Source: an uncultured Neomegalonema sp. (GTDB taxonomy: Bacteria; Pseudomonadota; Alphaproteobacteria; Rhodobacterales; Rhodobacteraceae). From it: DNA of 64,000 nucleotides. The stretch spans positions 1 through 64,000 of the forward strand of contig CALFVD010000028.1 in NCBI GenBank assembly GCA_937928005.1, given 5' to 3'. Shown piece after piece: positions 26,746 to 35,203 of the stretch. Each line of letters opens with the position of its first letter. Within the stretch, counting starts at the first letter, position 1. Position numbers and translations under genes: made by a program. The notes under the pieces are model-generated. The model was not told the origin of the DNA. It searched no databases and saw only the letters and a list, made by a program, of their open reading frames with translations.

Positions 26746-27213
26746 ATGCTACGCAGATCAGCACGGATTGGAACGTCGGGTGTGGTTGTCCTTGTCATCG
26801 CTATTCTTAGCGCTTGGTTATGCACATCTGCATTTGCGGGAGGAGCCGGGGTTAAAGACCGGGTTCTTACGGACCAGGAAAAGGTGTTTACACCGGCATT
26901 TCCGGGTGATGATGCGGTTGTCTTTGCGCGTGCATACGGGGATCGCAATACCCATGCGCATGGCACATTTGGGCGGTTTCCCGCTGAATTCGAGACGCCG
27001 CCGCATATCCATTCCCATGGCTATAGGGCGGTGGTTATCTCTGGCGAGATGACGAATCCATTCCCGGGTGAGAAAAGTCCACCTGTCATGCGTGCCGGTT
27101 CTTTCTGGTCGGTGTCGGCGAATAGCCCTCACACGACGGCTTGCGTGTCGAAGACGCCCTGCGAATTCTTTATGTTTTCGGAGAATGCGTTCGACTTCAA
27201 GCCGAGTGAATGA
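26746..27213 (+). CDS. Secreted cupin protein, DUF4437-like
   Basis: A 155-residue protein with a signal peptide (residues 1-31, ending SAFAGG) and a single cupin barrel. Metal-binding residues are visible in PPHIHSHGYRAVVISGE and in the late strand NSPHTTACV. Two cysteines (TTACVSKTPCEF) may form a disulfide. A GAGGAAGG site precedes ATG 26746. It ends the first island operon; a hairpin follows. It may be a metal-dependent enzyme or binding protein in the periplasm. Confidence 0.75.
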   Translation: MLRRSARIGTSGVVVLVIAILSAWLCTSAFAGGAGVKDRVLTDQEKVFTPAFPGDDAVVFARAYGDRNTHAHGTFGRFPAEFETPPHIHSHGYRAVVISGEMTNPFPGEKSPPVMRAGSFWSVSANSPHTTACVSKTPCEFFMFSENAFDFKPSE

Positions 27214-27256
27214 AGCCAATACCTTCGTAAGAAATAATACGAGACAGAATTTGAAG

Positions 27257-27283
27257 GCGTCCCTCGATAATGTCGGGGGGCGC
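27257..27283 (+). terminator. Hairpin after the cupin gene
   Basis: GCGTCCCTCGA pairs with TCGGGGGGCGC over eleven positions with two G-U pairs. It sits 44 bp after the cupin stop codon. The downstream tract is weak in T, but the strong stem and the following repeat support an operon boundary. Confidence 0.5.
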
Positions 27284-27314
27284 TCTAATTGGCGTTTGTA
27301 TCGAGACCTGTCGT

Positions 27315-27400
27315 GAAATGCGATTAGGCTAAACTATAGAGCGTTGGGGGATGTGCAGTCTAGGCGCACTTTCCGACACAATTTGGTCGCGTATCACTCT
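27315..27400 (+). repeat. Family B palindromic repeat, copy B1
   Basis: The copy starts GAAATGCGATTAGGCTAAAC and ends near TTGGTCGCGTATCACTCT. It aligns in the same orientation with 32130-32215, sharing TAGAG, CGCACTT, CCGAC and TCGCGT/TTGCGT blocks. The ends are imperfect inverted repeats (ACGCGATCAGGTT type). It lies in the leader region of the glutamate-synthase-like gene. Confidence 0.75.
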
Positions 27401-27442
27401 GGCGAACGATTTAGCCAGAGAGCTTTGTTGGGAGACTTCTTA

Positions 27443-28936
27443 ATGCCCCTGCTGAGTTTCCTCTCTAGCCTTTTCCTGTTCGTTGTGGGGTTAGTTATCG
27501 CAGGTATCATTGCGGTTTTTGTAATCGACAGAACCCAAACCCATGATTCCGTGCGCAGGAATTATCCAGTCATTGGCCGTTTCCGAAAAGCGTTCTCGAC
27601 TCTGGGCGAGTTCTTTCGCCAGTATTTTTTCGCGATGGACCGAGAGGAAATGCCCTTCAATCGGGCCGAGCGGGAATGGGTGGAAAAATCATCGGCGGGA
27701 CATGACAACACGATAGCTTTCGGATCGACACGTAATCTTACGCCTATTGGAACGGCTATCTTTGTGAATTGCCCGTATCCAACGCTGGATGAAGATGCCG
27801 AAGAAGCGCCCGAACTGGTGCTTGGGCCATATACGGCTCATCCATATTCTGCGAAATCAATCATCAATATTTCTGCGATGAGCTATGGTGCGATTTCCAA
27901 GCCAGCCGTTCTTGCGCTCTCACGGGGGGCTAAGAAGGCGGGGTGCTGGTACAATACTGGTGAAGGAGGGCTATCCCCTTATCACCTAGACGGTGGATGC
28001 GATATCGTCTTTCAGATTGGGACCGCGAAATACGGCGTTCGCAATGATGATGGTGGACTAAGCGAGGAAAAACTACGCTCTGTGGCCGCCCATGATCAGG
28101 TGAAGATGTTTGAAATCAAGATGAGTCAGGGGGCCAAGCCCGGTAAGGGCGGTATCCTGCCCGCCGCTAAGGTCACTCCCAAGATCGCCAGCATTCGCGG
28201 AATTCCCGCTGGGGTTGATTCGATTTCACCAAACCGTCATCCTGAGATCGACAATAACGGTGAGCTTCTGGATTTTATCGCGCGCGTTCGCGATGTCTCA
28301 GGCAAGCCGACCGGGTTCAAAACCGTCATTGGTGCCTATGGTTGGCTTGAGGAGCTTTGCGAAGAGATCCATGCGCGGGGTATTGAAAGCGCGCCTGACT
28401 TTATCACCATTGACAGCGGTGATGGGGGTACAGGCGCGGCACCTATGCCGCTGATGGATAATGTCGGCTTACCGATCCGGGAAGCCTTGCCGATCGTTGT
28501 GGATATCCTGTCTCGCTATGGGTTGAGTGAACGCATTCGGGTCATCGCATCGGGCAAGCTAATCACCCCTGCCGAGGTTGCATGGGCTTATTGTGCGGGG
28601 GCTGATTTCGTCACATCGGCCAGAGGGTTCATGTTCTCGCTTGGCTGTATTCAGGCGTTGAAGTGCAATAAGAACACCTGCCCCACAGGGATCACAACGC
28701 ATGATAAGCGTTTGCAGAAGGGTCTCGACCCCGAAGACAAAGCCGAGCGTGTGAAGAAATTTGTCGATAAAATCCATTACGGCGTGGGTTTGATCGCGCA
28801 TTCCTGCGGTGCAAAACATCCCCGCGCGCTCAAGCGATATCATGTGCGACTTGTGCAGCGTGACGGTAAGTCGGCCCCCATGGATGAGGTGTATCCGCAC
28901 CCCGAAGTGAAGCCGCAATTCGCCAAGGCGTCCTAA
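27443..28936 (+). CDS. FMN-binding glutamate synthase family protein
   Basis: A 497-residue protein with one N-terminal membrane helix (MPLLSFLSSLFLFVVGLVIA) and a GltB-type FMN barrel. Family motifs are ISAMSYGAISKPAVLALSRG, YNTGEGGLSPYHLDGG, FEIKMSQGAKPGKGG, DFITIDSGDGGTGAAP, and the iron-sulfur cysteines in CNKNTCPTGITTHD. It lacks the glutaminase domain of true glutamate synthase. Stand-alone copies are widespread with unknown reactions. GGGAG precedes ATG 27443. It opens a three-gene operon with the acetolactate-synthase-like and aldehyde dehydrogenase genes. Confidence 0.88.
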   Translation: MPLLSFLSSLFLFVVGLVIAGIIAVFVIDRTQTHDSVRRNYPVIGRFRKAFSTLGEFFRQYFFAMDREEMPFNRAEREWVEKSSAGHDNTIAFGSTRNLTPIGTAIFVNCPYPTLDEDAEEAPELVLGPYTAHPYSAKSIINISAMSYGAISKPAVLALSRGAKKAGCWYNTGEGGLSPYHLDGGCDIVFQIGTAKYGVRNDDGGLSEEKLRSVAAHDQVKMFEIKMSQGAKPGKGGILPAAKVTPKIASIRGIPAGVDSISPNRHPEIDNNGELLDFIARVRDVSGKPTGFKTVIGAYGWLEELCEEIHARGIESAPDFITIDSGDGGTGAAPMPLMDNVGLPIREALPIVVDILSRYGLSERIRVIASGKLITPAEVAWAYCAGADFVTSARGFMFSLGCIQALKCNKNTCPTGITTHDKRLQKGLDPEDKAERVKKFVDKIHYGVGLIAHSCGAKHPRALKRYHVRLVQRDGKSAPMDEVYPHPEVKPQFAKAS

Positions 28937-28967
28937 AACGTTAAATTCAGAAATATGGAAGAGCGTC

Positions 28968-30632
28968 ATGCAAAAATTCGACACGATCAAGGCATCTGAC
29001 CTCTTTGTGCGGGCACTCGAAAACGAGGGTGTTGAGTATATTTTCGGGGTGCCGGGCGAGGAAAACCTCGACTTTCTCGATTCCCTGCGTCGGTCGAGTA
29101 TTCGGCTGGTCCTGACACGCCATGAGCAGAGTGCTGGCTTCATGGCCGCCACATACGGGCGTTTGACGGGTAAGGTCGGCGTGTGTCTAGCGACGCTTGG
29201 CCCCGGCGCGACGAACCTAGTGACAGCGGCGGCCTATGCCCATTTGGGTGCGATGCCGATGATGATGATTACCGGCCAGAAGCCGGTCACAAAAAGCAAG
29301 CAAGGCCGGTTCCAGATTATCGATGTCGTTGCGATGATGAAACCGATCACCAAATTCGCCAAACAGATCGTCTATCCCGACACCATCCCTAGCCTTGTTC
29401 GCGAGGCCTTTCGACTGGCCGCAGAGGAGCGCCCCGGCCCGGTGCATCTTGAACTACCGGAAGATATCGCCGAGTTCGATGCCCATGATGCGACCCTGTT
29501 CTATCCGTCAACCGTATGCCGCCCACAATGCGACGACATGACGATGATGCTGGCCGCAAAAATGATCATGGCCGCAAAGCGACCCTTGTTGCTGATCGGG
29601 GCCGGAGCAAACCGCAAGCGCATTATCGATGCGCTCTTGGCCTTCATCGAAAAAACGCAGATTCCGTTCTTCAACACTCAGATGGGCAAGGGCGTCATTG
29701 GCGGCTACCATCCGCTCTATATTGGTACTGCCGCCCTTTCGGAGGGTGATTATGTGCATGATGCTATCGATGCGGCTGATCTGATTATTAATGTTGGCCA
29801 CGATGTTATCGAAAAACCACCTTTCTTCATGGAAAAGGGCGGGAAAGAAGTCATTCACGTCAGCTTCAACACGGCTGAAGTCGATGATGTTTATTTTCCT
29901 CAACTTGAGATGATCGGCGATATTGCATCGACGTTTTACAGGCTGACTGAGCAGGTCAAACATTCCGATGAATTTGAATTTGATCTCTTTGATGAAATCC
30001 GCCGATGCGTGATGCATCATCTGAAAGAGAATGCAGATGATCCGCGCTTTCCAATGGTGCCACAGCGCATCATTGCGGATGTTCGCAAGGTTATGCCGCC
30101 ATCGGGGATTCTGGCCCTCGATAATGGGATGTACAAGATATGGTTCGCTCGAAACTATCGGGCCAGAGAACCGAATACCATTCTTCTTGATAACGCGCTG
30201 GCCACGATGGGCGCGGGCCTGCCCTCCGCAATGATGGCGGCGATGCTCTATCCCAATCGTAGGATAATGGCCGTATGCGGCGATGGCGGCTTTATGATGA
30301 ACAGTCAGGAGATAGAGACGGCGGTAAGGCTGGGCCTTAATCTCGTCGTTCTCATCCTGCGCGATGATTCCTACGGTATGATCCGCTGGAAACAAGAAGT
30401 GGGCGGCTTTCCCGATTGGGGTCTGGAATACGGCAATCCTGATTTCGTTAAATATGCCGAAAGCTATGGCGCAACAGGGCATTGTGTGCCCGATGCAGAG
30501 AGTTTTGTTCCGATACTGGAAAACGCTTTCGAGGCCGGGGGCGTCCATATCGTTGAGGCCGCTATCGACTACTCAGAAAACAAACGTGTGCTGATAGATG
30601 AGCTTGGCGAGCGCAAGACCCAAGCATCGTAG
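28968..30632 (+). CDS. Acetolactate-synthase-like thiamine diphosphate enzyme
   Basis: A 554-residue ThDP enzyme. IFGVPGEENLDFLDSLR and the catalytic glutamate in LTRHEQSAGFMAATYGR open the PYR domain; KSKQGRFQIIDVVAMMKP follows; the cofactor site GDGGFMMNSQEIETAVRL is near residue 440. The sequence type is the catabolic-like single-subunit group; no ilvN small subunit is encoded nearby, so a role in valine synthesis is unlikely. It may condense or cleave a 2-oxo acid or aldehyde precursor. It lies 31 bp after the FMN protein gene and 27 bp before the aldehyde dehydrogenase gene. Confidence 0.85.
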   Translation: MQKFDTIKASDLFVRALENEGVEYIFGVPGEENLDFLDSLRRSSIRLVLTRHEQSAGFMAATYGRLTGKVGVCLATLGPGATNLVTAAAYAHLGAMPMMMITGQKPVTKSKQGRFQIIDVVAMMKPITKFAKQIVYPDTIPSLVREAFRLAAEERPGPVHLELPEDIAEFDAHDATLFYPSTVCRPQCDDMTMMLAAKMIMAAKRPLLLIGAGANRKRIIDALLAFIEKTQIPFFNTQMGKGVIGGYHPLYIGTAALSEGDYVHDAIDAADLIINVGHDVIEKPPFFMEKGGKEVIHVSFNTAEVDDVYFPQLEMIGDIASTFYRLTEQVKHSDEFEFDLFDEIRRCVMHHLKENADDPRFPMVPQRIIADVRKVMPPSGILALDNGMYKIWFARNYRAREPNTILLDNALATMGAGLPSAMMAAMLYPNRRIMAVCGDGGFMMNSQEIETAVRLGLNLVVLILRDDSYGMIRWKQEVGGFPDWGLEYGNPDFVKYAESYGATGHCVPDAESFVPILENAFEAGGVHIVEAAIDYSENKRVLIDELGERKTQAS

Positions 30633-30659
30633 ATCGTATAGGATAATAAGGGGGTCGAC

Positions 30660-32054
30660 ATGGCTCAGGACACGATAACTGTTGAGCAGGCTTATGACGG
30701 CGCACCCATCGGTCAGGTGGCCCTTGATTCATGGGAAAAAGCCGATGCGTTTCTAACGCGCGCACAGGCGCTACATGCAGACCGCAAACAGTGGTTGCCT
30801 GCCCATGAGCGGATTGCGATCCTCAAGCGCCTTGCGCGGCTGGTCGAGCAGGAAAGTGAGGATTTCACGCTGCTTATCGCCAGAGAAGGGGGCAAACCGT
30901 TGGGGGATGCGCGGGTCGAGGTTGACCGGGCCGTTAACGGCCTAGATCTTGCCGCAGAAGAAATCGGCCATCTGGGCGGCGAGGAAATGCCCATGGATTT
31001 GACGGCGGGTGGTGCCGGGCGAATTGCATTCACCCAGCGCAATCCGATAGGTCCGGTGGTGGCGATTAGCGCATTCAATCACCCTCTCAATCTGATTGTC
31101 CATCAGGTTGCCCCCGCCATTGCAACCGGTTGCCCGGTTATCGTTAAACCAGCGGCGACTACACCCCTCTCTTGTCTCAGATTTATTGAATTGGCCCATG
31201 CGGCGGGGTTGTCGCCAGAATGGTGTCAGGCGATTGTCTGCGATCAGGTAACGGCAGAGCGGCTTGCAACGGATCCACGGGTTGCGTTTTTCAGCTTTAT
31301 TGGTTCGGCGCGCGTGGGGTGGATGTTGCAATCGAAATTGTCGCCGGGAACCCGTTCTGCGCTGGAGCATGGTGGGGTTGCTCCCGCCATTGTCGCCGCC
31401 GATGCCGATCTTGATGCAGTTATTCCGTCGATCGTCAAAGGGGGCTTCTATCATTCAGGGCAGGTTTGCGTATCCACCCAGCGGATATTCGTTGAAAGAG
31501 CGAAAATTGATGAATTCACCGAAGCACTCGTCTCTGCGGTTCGTGAGCTGACGGTTGGCGACCCCACAGACCCCGCAACCGATGCCGGGCCTCTGATCCT
31601 GCCACGCGAGGTTGACCGTGTGGAGGCATGGGTTGAGGAGGCGATTGCCGGGGGTGCAACGCTCCTGACAGGGGGTAAACGCATAAGCGACCGCGTCTAC
31701 GAACCGACCGTTTTGCTGGAACCGGCCCCCGATGCGAAAGTATCGACGCTGGAAGTTTTCGGCCCGGTTGTCTGCGTCTATGCCTATGACGAGATTGAGG
31801 ATGCTGTTGCACGGGCCAACGCATTGCCCGTTGCGTTCCAGTCGGCCATCTACACGAAAGACATCGACCGGGCGCTGAATGCTGCACAAAACCTGTCAGG
31901 TGGGGCCGTTATGATCAACGATCACACCGCTTTTCGCGTTGATTGGATGCCCTTTGCGGGGAAAAGGTCGTCCGGCATGGGGATCGGCGGAATCCGGTAC
32001 ACGATGCATGACATGACAGATGAAAAGATAGTCGTCATCAAGTTGGGGCGATAG
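30660..32054 (+). CDS. Aldehyde dehydrogenase family protein
   Basis: A 464-residue NAD(P)-dependent dehydrogenase. Motifs in order are NPIGPVVAISAFNHPLNL, VIVKPAATTPLS, FIGSARVGW, the general-base glutamate in ALEHGGVAP, the nucleophile in GQVCVSTQR, and FGPVVCVYAYDE. LEHGG replaces the more common LELGG. An AAGGGGG site precedes ATG 30660. Placement next to the ThDP enzyme suggests oxidation of the aldehyde that enzyme makes or consumes. Confidence 0.9.
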   Translation: MAQDTITVEQAYDGAPIGQVALDSWEKADAFLTRAQALHADRKQWLPAHERIAILKRLARLVEQESEDFTLLIAREGGKPLGDARVEVDRAVNGLDLAAEEIGHLGGEEMPMDLTAGGAGRIAFTQRNPIGPVVAISAFNHPLNLIVHQVAPAIATGCPVIVKPAATTPLSCLRFIELAHAAGLSPEWCQAIVCDQVTAERLATDPRVAFFSFIGSARVGWMLQSKLSPGTRSALEHGGVAPAIVAADADLDAVIPSIVKGGFYHSGQVCVSTQRIFVERAKIDEFTEALVSAVRELTVGDPTDPATDAGPLILPREVDRVEAWVEEAIAGGATLLTGGKRISDRVYEPTVLLEPAPDAKVSTLEVFGPVVCVYAYDEIEDAVARANALPVAFQSAIYTKDIDRALNAAQNLSGGAVMINDHTAFRVDWMPFAGKRSSGMGIGGIRYTMHDMTDEKIVVIKLGR

Positions 32055-32129
32055 CCGATTTCGACCATAATTCTACGCCCCCGGCTGGTTTTCGGTGGCA
32101 TCAGCCCTATTATCGCAAGTTACTACAAT

Positions 32130-32215
32130 GAAACGCGATCAGGTTAAGTCATAGAGTATCGGGTAATGCGTATTCTAATCGCACTTCCCGACCCAACTTG
32201 ATTGCGTGTCGTTCT
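32130..32215 (+). repeat. Family B palindromic repeat, copy B2
   Basis: Reads from GAAACGCGATCAGGTTAAGT to TTGATTGCGTGTCGTTCT, in the same orientation as B1 and about 4.8 kb away. The two copies bracket the three-gene operon as direct repeats. The remaining gap to 32410 holds a short palindrome (AACCATG...CATGGTT near 32252-32276) and the P460 promoter. Confidence 0.75.
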
Positions 32216-32410
32216 AAATTGATAGAGCCGCATCCAAAGCGAAGCGAGTTGAACCATGAAAATCCAAGCATGGTTGATTTAAAAACGCAGGATTTCGGAA
32301 ATAAAACAAATATTTTGGAATCCGACGAACCGGGTGCTGCCATTATAATCTGGGGGTGTGCGCAACTCATCGTATCGATGTTTTGCGTAGCGCAATTAAG
32401 GAGACGATAA

Positions 32411-32968
32411 ATGATACGTTTGACAGGTTTAACAGCACTTGCAGCTATTTTTTTCGTAGGTTCCGTGGCAGTGGCCGATGAGGCGCTGGATGGATTTGAA
32501 ATTGCAGTTGATAAGTCAGGTGCCATCCGGGTGCCCGATGTTGATTATCGTGCAGACTGGACGATGCTCGGTACGTTCTCTGTTGCGGGTGAGGAAGGTG
32601 CAGATGGACTACATGTCGTATACGCTCAACCCGGCGCTGCCCAAGCGTATCGGAAAGACGGCGTGTTCCCCGATGGTACGGTTCTGATCAAAGAATTGCT
32701 GGGTACGAAAACAGAGGAACTGACGACGGGAACCGTATCCTATGCGGCGGAAACATCCGGTTGGTTTGTTATGGTTAAGAATGCCAATGATCGTTTTGAT
32801 GATAACCCGCTATGGGGCGACGGTTGGGGTTGGGCTTATTTTGACAAGGACGACAGGAATACGTCACCGACCGAAGATTATGTGGCGGAATGCAAGGCAT
32901 GCCATGTTCCAGCGCAAGCCACTGACTGGGTTTACGTCCGTGGTTATCCGGCTCTGAAATCGAAATGA
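32411..32968 (+). CDS. Cytochrome P460 family protein
   Basis: A secreted 185-residue cytochrome c. The signal peptide ends near SVAVADE; the body has the P460 layout YRADWTMLGTF, AYRKDGVFPDGTVLIKELLG, a glycine/aspartate-rich stretch before WGWAYFDKDD, and the haem site CKACH near residue 160. P460 enzymes oxidise hydroxylamine or handle nitric oxide and carry a lysine-haem cross-link; several lysines here are candidates and I cannot assign one. AAGGAGACG precedes ATG 32411. It opens the nitrogen-oxide and respiration block. Confidence 0.85.
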   Translation: MIRLTGLTALAAIFFVGSVAVADEALDGFEIAVDKSGAIRVPDVDYRADWTMLGTFSVAGEEGADGLHVVYAQPGAAQAYRKDGVFPDGTVLIKELLGTKTEELTTGTVSYAAETSGWFVMVKNANDRFDDNPLWGDGWGWAYFDKDDRNTSPTEDYVAECKACHVPAQATDWVYVRGYPALKSK

Positions 32969-33009
32969 TTTCTGAACTATACGAGTGATCTCGACATGAA
33001 AGTGATATC

Positions 33010-33381
33010 TTGATCGGGATAAAACGTGTCTACCTGTCCCCTGAAGAAGGGGACGGGTATCGCGTGCTCGTAGACCGACTCTGGCCGCGCGGTGTTACGC
33101 GCGAGCAAGCGCATCTGGATGAATGGCTGAAGATCATCGCCCCTAGTCCAGATTTGCGGAAATGGTACGGTCATCGCGAAGAGCATTGGCTTGAATTTCA
33201 AGCGCGCTACCGAGACGAGCTTTTGGAAGAGCAACAGGCTACGGAAATCGACCGCCTTGCTGAAATTGCCGCTTCGGGTACTCTCACCCTGATTTATGCC
33301 GCGCGTAGCGAAACAGAAAACCATGCGGTGGTTTTGAGCGATGTACTCAGGGACCGATTATCCGATTCGGATTCCTGCTAA
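33010..33381 (+). CDS. DUF488 family protein
   Basis: A 123-residue cytoplasmic protein with the family signature KRVYLSPEEGDGYRVLVDRLWPRGV and the LRKWYGHREEHWLEF helix, and LIYAARSETENHAVVL near the end. Its function is unknown. The only in-frame start is TTG 33010, because a stop lies 21 bp upstream, which is a rare initiation codon here. The TAA stop at 33379-33381 is supplied by the first bases of repeat A3. Confidence 0.85.
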   Translation: MIGIKRVYLSPEEGDGYRVLVDRLWPRGVTREQAHLDEWLKIIAPSPDLRKWYGHREEHWLEFQARYRDELLEEQQATEIDRLAEIAASGTLTLIYAARSETENHAVVLSDVLRDRLSDSDSC

Positions 33382-33470
33382 AGCGAATTGCGATAATCCG
33401 GCCATATTCCACGCCAAGAACCGCGCGGAATATGGCGTTGGTGGTTCAAGATAACCGCAACGTGCTTTAG
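33379..33470 (+). repeat. Family A hairpin repeat, copy A3
   Basis: Begins TAAAGCGAATTGCGATAATC and ends with CGTGCTTTA. The stem is GCCATATTCC pairing with GGAATATGGC. Both ends carry the TAA-bearing terminus, giving the stop codon of DUF488 on the plus strand and of fdxA on the minus strand. It therefore lies exactly between two convergent genes. Confidence 0.88.
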
Positions 33471-33808
33471 GTTCCATTCCCCGGCGCGGGGCTAAAGAAG
33501 CGTTCCAGCTTTCCGGCAACGCCATCTAACGCTTCGGCCTCGGCATCTGGCGCGCTCTGGGCGGTAATATTGGGCCATAGAGCCGCGTATTTGCCGTTCA
33601 GGGCTAACCATTCCGGCGTGGCCTCTGGGTCAGTATCGGCAAAGATGGCTTCTGCAGGACATTCCGGCACGCAGACACCGCAATCGATGCATTCATCTGG
33701 ATGGATGACGAGCATGTTCTCGCCTTCATAGAAGCAATCGACCGGGCAGACCTCCACACAATCGGTATATTTGCATCGGATACAATTATCGGTCACGACG
33801 AATGTCAT
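33467..33808 (-). CDS. fdxA: Seven-iron ferredoxin FdxA
   Basis: A 113-residue [3Fe-4S][4Fe-4S] ferredoxin. [18 protein letters not shown] and [12 protein letters not shown] give the cluster cysteines, and the protein continues with the usual alphaproteobacterial tail ([18 protein letters not shown]). ATG 33808 gives the exact family start [10 protein letters not shown]; the frame opens further upstream without similarity. It is divergent from nnrS with an NsrR-like palindrome 18 bp before its start. The stop TAA is contributed by repeat A3. Confidence 0.92.
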   Translation of the reverse strand: MTFVVTDNCIRCKYTDCVEVCPVDCFYEGENMLVIHPDECIDCGVCVPECPAEAIFADTDPEATPEWLALNGKYAALWPNITAQSAPDAEAEALDGVAGKLERFFSPAPGNGT

Positions 33809-33825
33809 CTGTGACAACCTCATTA

Positions 33826-33848
33826 AACATGTATATGAAATGTATGTT
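33826..33848. promoter_or_regulatory. NsrR-like operator between fdxA and nnrS
   Basis: A 23-bp imperfect palindrome with 11-1-11 layout: left arm AACATGTATAT, central G, right arm AAATGTATGTT. Eight of eleven positions pair. The arms resemble the known NsrR half-sites AAGATGCATTT and AAATGCATCTT in spacing and in the ATG-AT core. It lies between divergent fdxA and nnrS, and nnrS is a classic nitric-oxide-responsive target. Sites for other Rrf2-type repressors would look similar. Confidence 0.6.
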
Positions 33849-33991
33849 AAGAAGGATTGGATAGCTGTTGTCAATCCGCGTTCTGGATACAAGCCTGTGA
33901 TGATGAGCCTGAACTGCGTGAAGGAACTATATATGATGCATCTCAGATGCGATGATGCCTGGCATGGTATGCAGAGTTATGGGGTTCTCGC

Positions 33992-35161
33992 GTGTTACTG
34001 ACCTATGGATATCGTCCATTCTTTCTTTGCGCGGGCCTCTGGGCGATTCTTGCTATGGGTATTTGGATACCGATGCTCAGTGGTATAGTCGAGCTTCCGA
34101 CGGCTTTTGACCCGGTGTCATGGCATGCCCATGAATTCCTGTTTGGCTATCTAGGGGCTGTTTTAGGCGGTTTTCTGCTGACGGCCCTGCCAAACTGGAC
34201 CGGGCGTCCGCCGGTTGCAGGCTGGCGGTTGGGGGTGCTTGTCGTGTTTTGGCTGCTTGGCCGCCTTGCCGTGGCGACATCCCTATACTGGTCTGCGGGG
34301 ATCACAGCGGCGGCGGATCTCGTATTCTTTGTTATGCTTGCAGTGCTGGCGATGAGGGAGATTGTTGCGGGGCGAAATTGGCGCAATTTAGTCGTCATTA
34401 TCATCCTGACTATCCTGATCGCCGCGAATGCGCTGTTCCATTGGGAAGCCGCGCAGGGCAGTTTTGTGGCGCAGGGCTATGGGTTTCGCCTTGGGCTAGC
34501 TGCGGGTATTATGATGATCGCCATTATTGGCGGGCGCATTATTCCTGCTTTCACCCGAAACTGGCTTGTGAAACGGGGGGCGCATTCGCTGCCTGTCCAG
34601 ATGAATGTTTTTGACGGCTTTGCGCTGGTGGCGTTGCTGGTCGGGCTTTTTGCATGGGTGGTTATTCCAGAGAGGGCCGTCACTGGCGGGGTGCTGATTG
34701 GGGCCGGGGCGATTCATGCCGTGCGACTGGCCCGGTGGAAGGGAAGTAAGACCCTGAGCGAGCCGTTGGTCTGGGTGCTTCATGCGGGGTATGGATTTGT
34801 ACCGCTTGGCGCGGTTTTGTTGGGCGTCGGGTTGTTGGCCCCGGATACAATTCCCGTTGCCGCTGCGCAGCATTTGTGGATGGCTGGGGCGATTGGTCTT
34901 ATGACACTTGCGGTGATGACCCGCGCGACCCTTGGCCATGCTGGGGCAGAGTTGAGGGCGGGGACGGGTACGGCCATCTTGTATGGTGCCCTTGGTTTTT
35001 CGGTGATTGCGCGGGTGCTGGCCGGAGTGATGCCAGAGCTTGCCGATGCCTTGCACGCTGTTGCCGGGGTTTTTTGGATTGTGGCGTTTGGCGGTTTTGT
35101 CTTGATCTATGGGCCGTTCTTGCTAGGGCGGGTTGATGATCCGCCTGCTAAGGCATCATAA
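33992..35161 (+). CDS. nnrS: NnrS family haem-copper membrane protein
   Basis: A 389-residue protein with about twelve helices. YGYRPFFLCAGLWA, SWHAHEFLFGYLGAVLGGFLLTALPNWTGRP, GGRIIPAFTRNWL and MTLAVMTRATLGHAG are the NnrS signatures, with conserved histidines that bind haem or copper. NnrS relieves nitric-oxide stress in denitrifiers. The start is GTG 33992; the nearby ATG 33979 is out of frame. Regulation by the upstream NsrR-like site would fit its role. Confidence 0.92.
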   Translation: MLLTYGYRPFFLCAGLWAILAMGIWIPMLSGIVELPTAFDPVSWHAHEFLFGYLGAVLGGFLLTALPNWTGRPPVAGWRLGVLVVFWLLGRLAVATSLYWSAGITAAADLVFFVMLAVLAMREIVAGRNWRNLVVIIILTILIAANALFHWEAAQGSFVAQGYGFRLGLAAGIMMIAIIGGRIIPAFTRNWLVKRGAHSLPVQMNVFDGFALVALLVGLFAWVVIPERAVTGGVLIGAGAIHAVRLARWKGSKTLSEPLVWVLHAGYGFVPLGAVLLGVGLLAPDTIPVAAAQHLWMAGAIGLMTLAVMTRATLGHAGAELRAGTGTAILYGALGFSVIARVLAGVMPELADALHAVAGVFWIVAFGGFVLIYGPFLLGRVDDPPAKAS

Positions 35162-35203
35162 CTGGTATTCTGTCAGTGGCAGTGGGTTGCACGGGCATAA
35201 TTA

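Noticed and set aside
29508-30548. Minus-strand 346-codon open frame
   Set aside because: It lies wholly inside the ThDP enzyme gene, which has full family motifs; it is a shadow frame.
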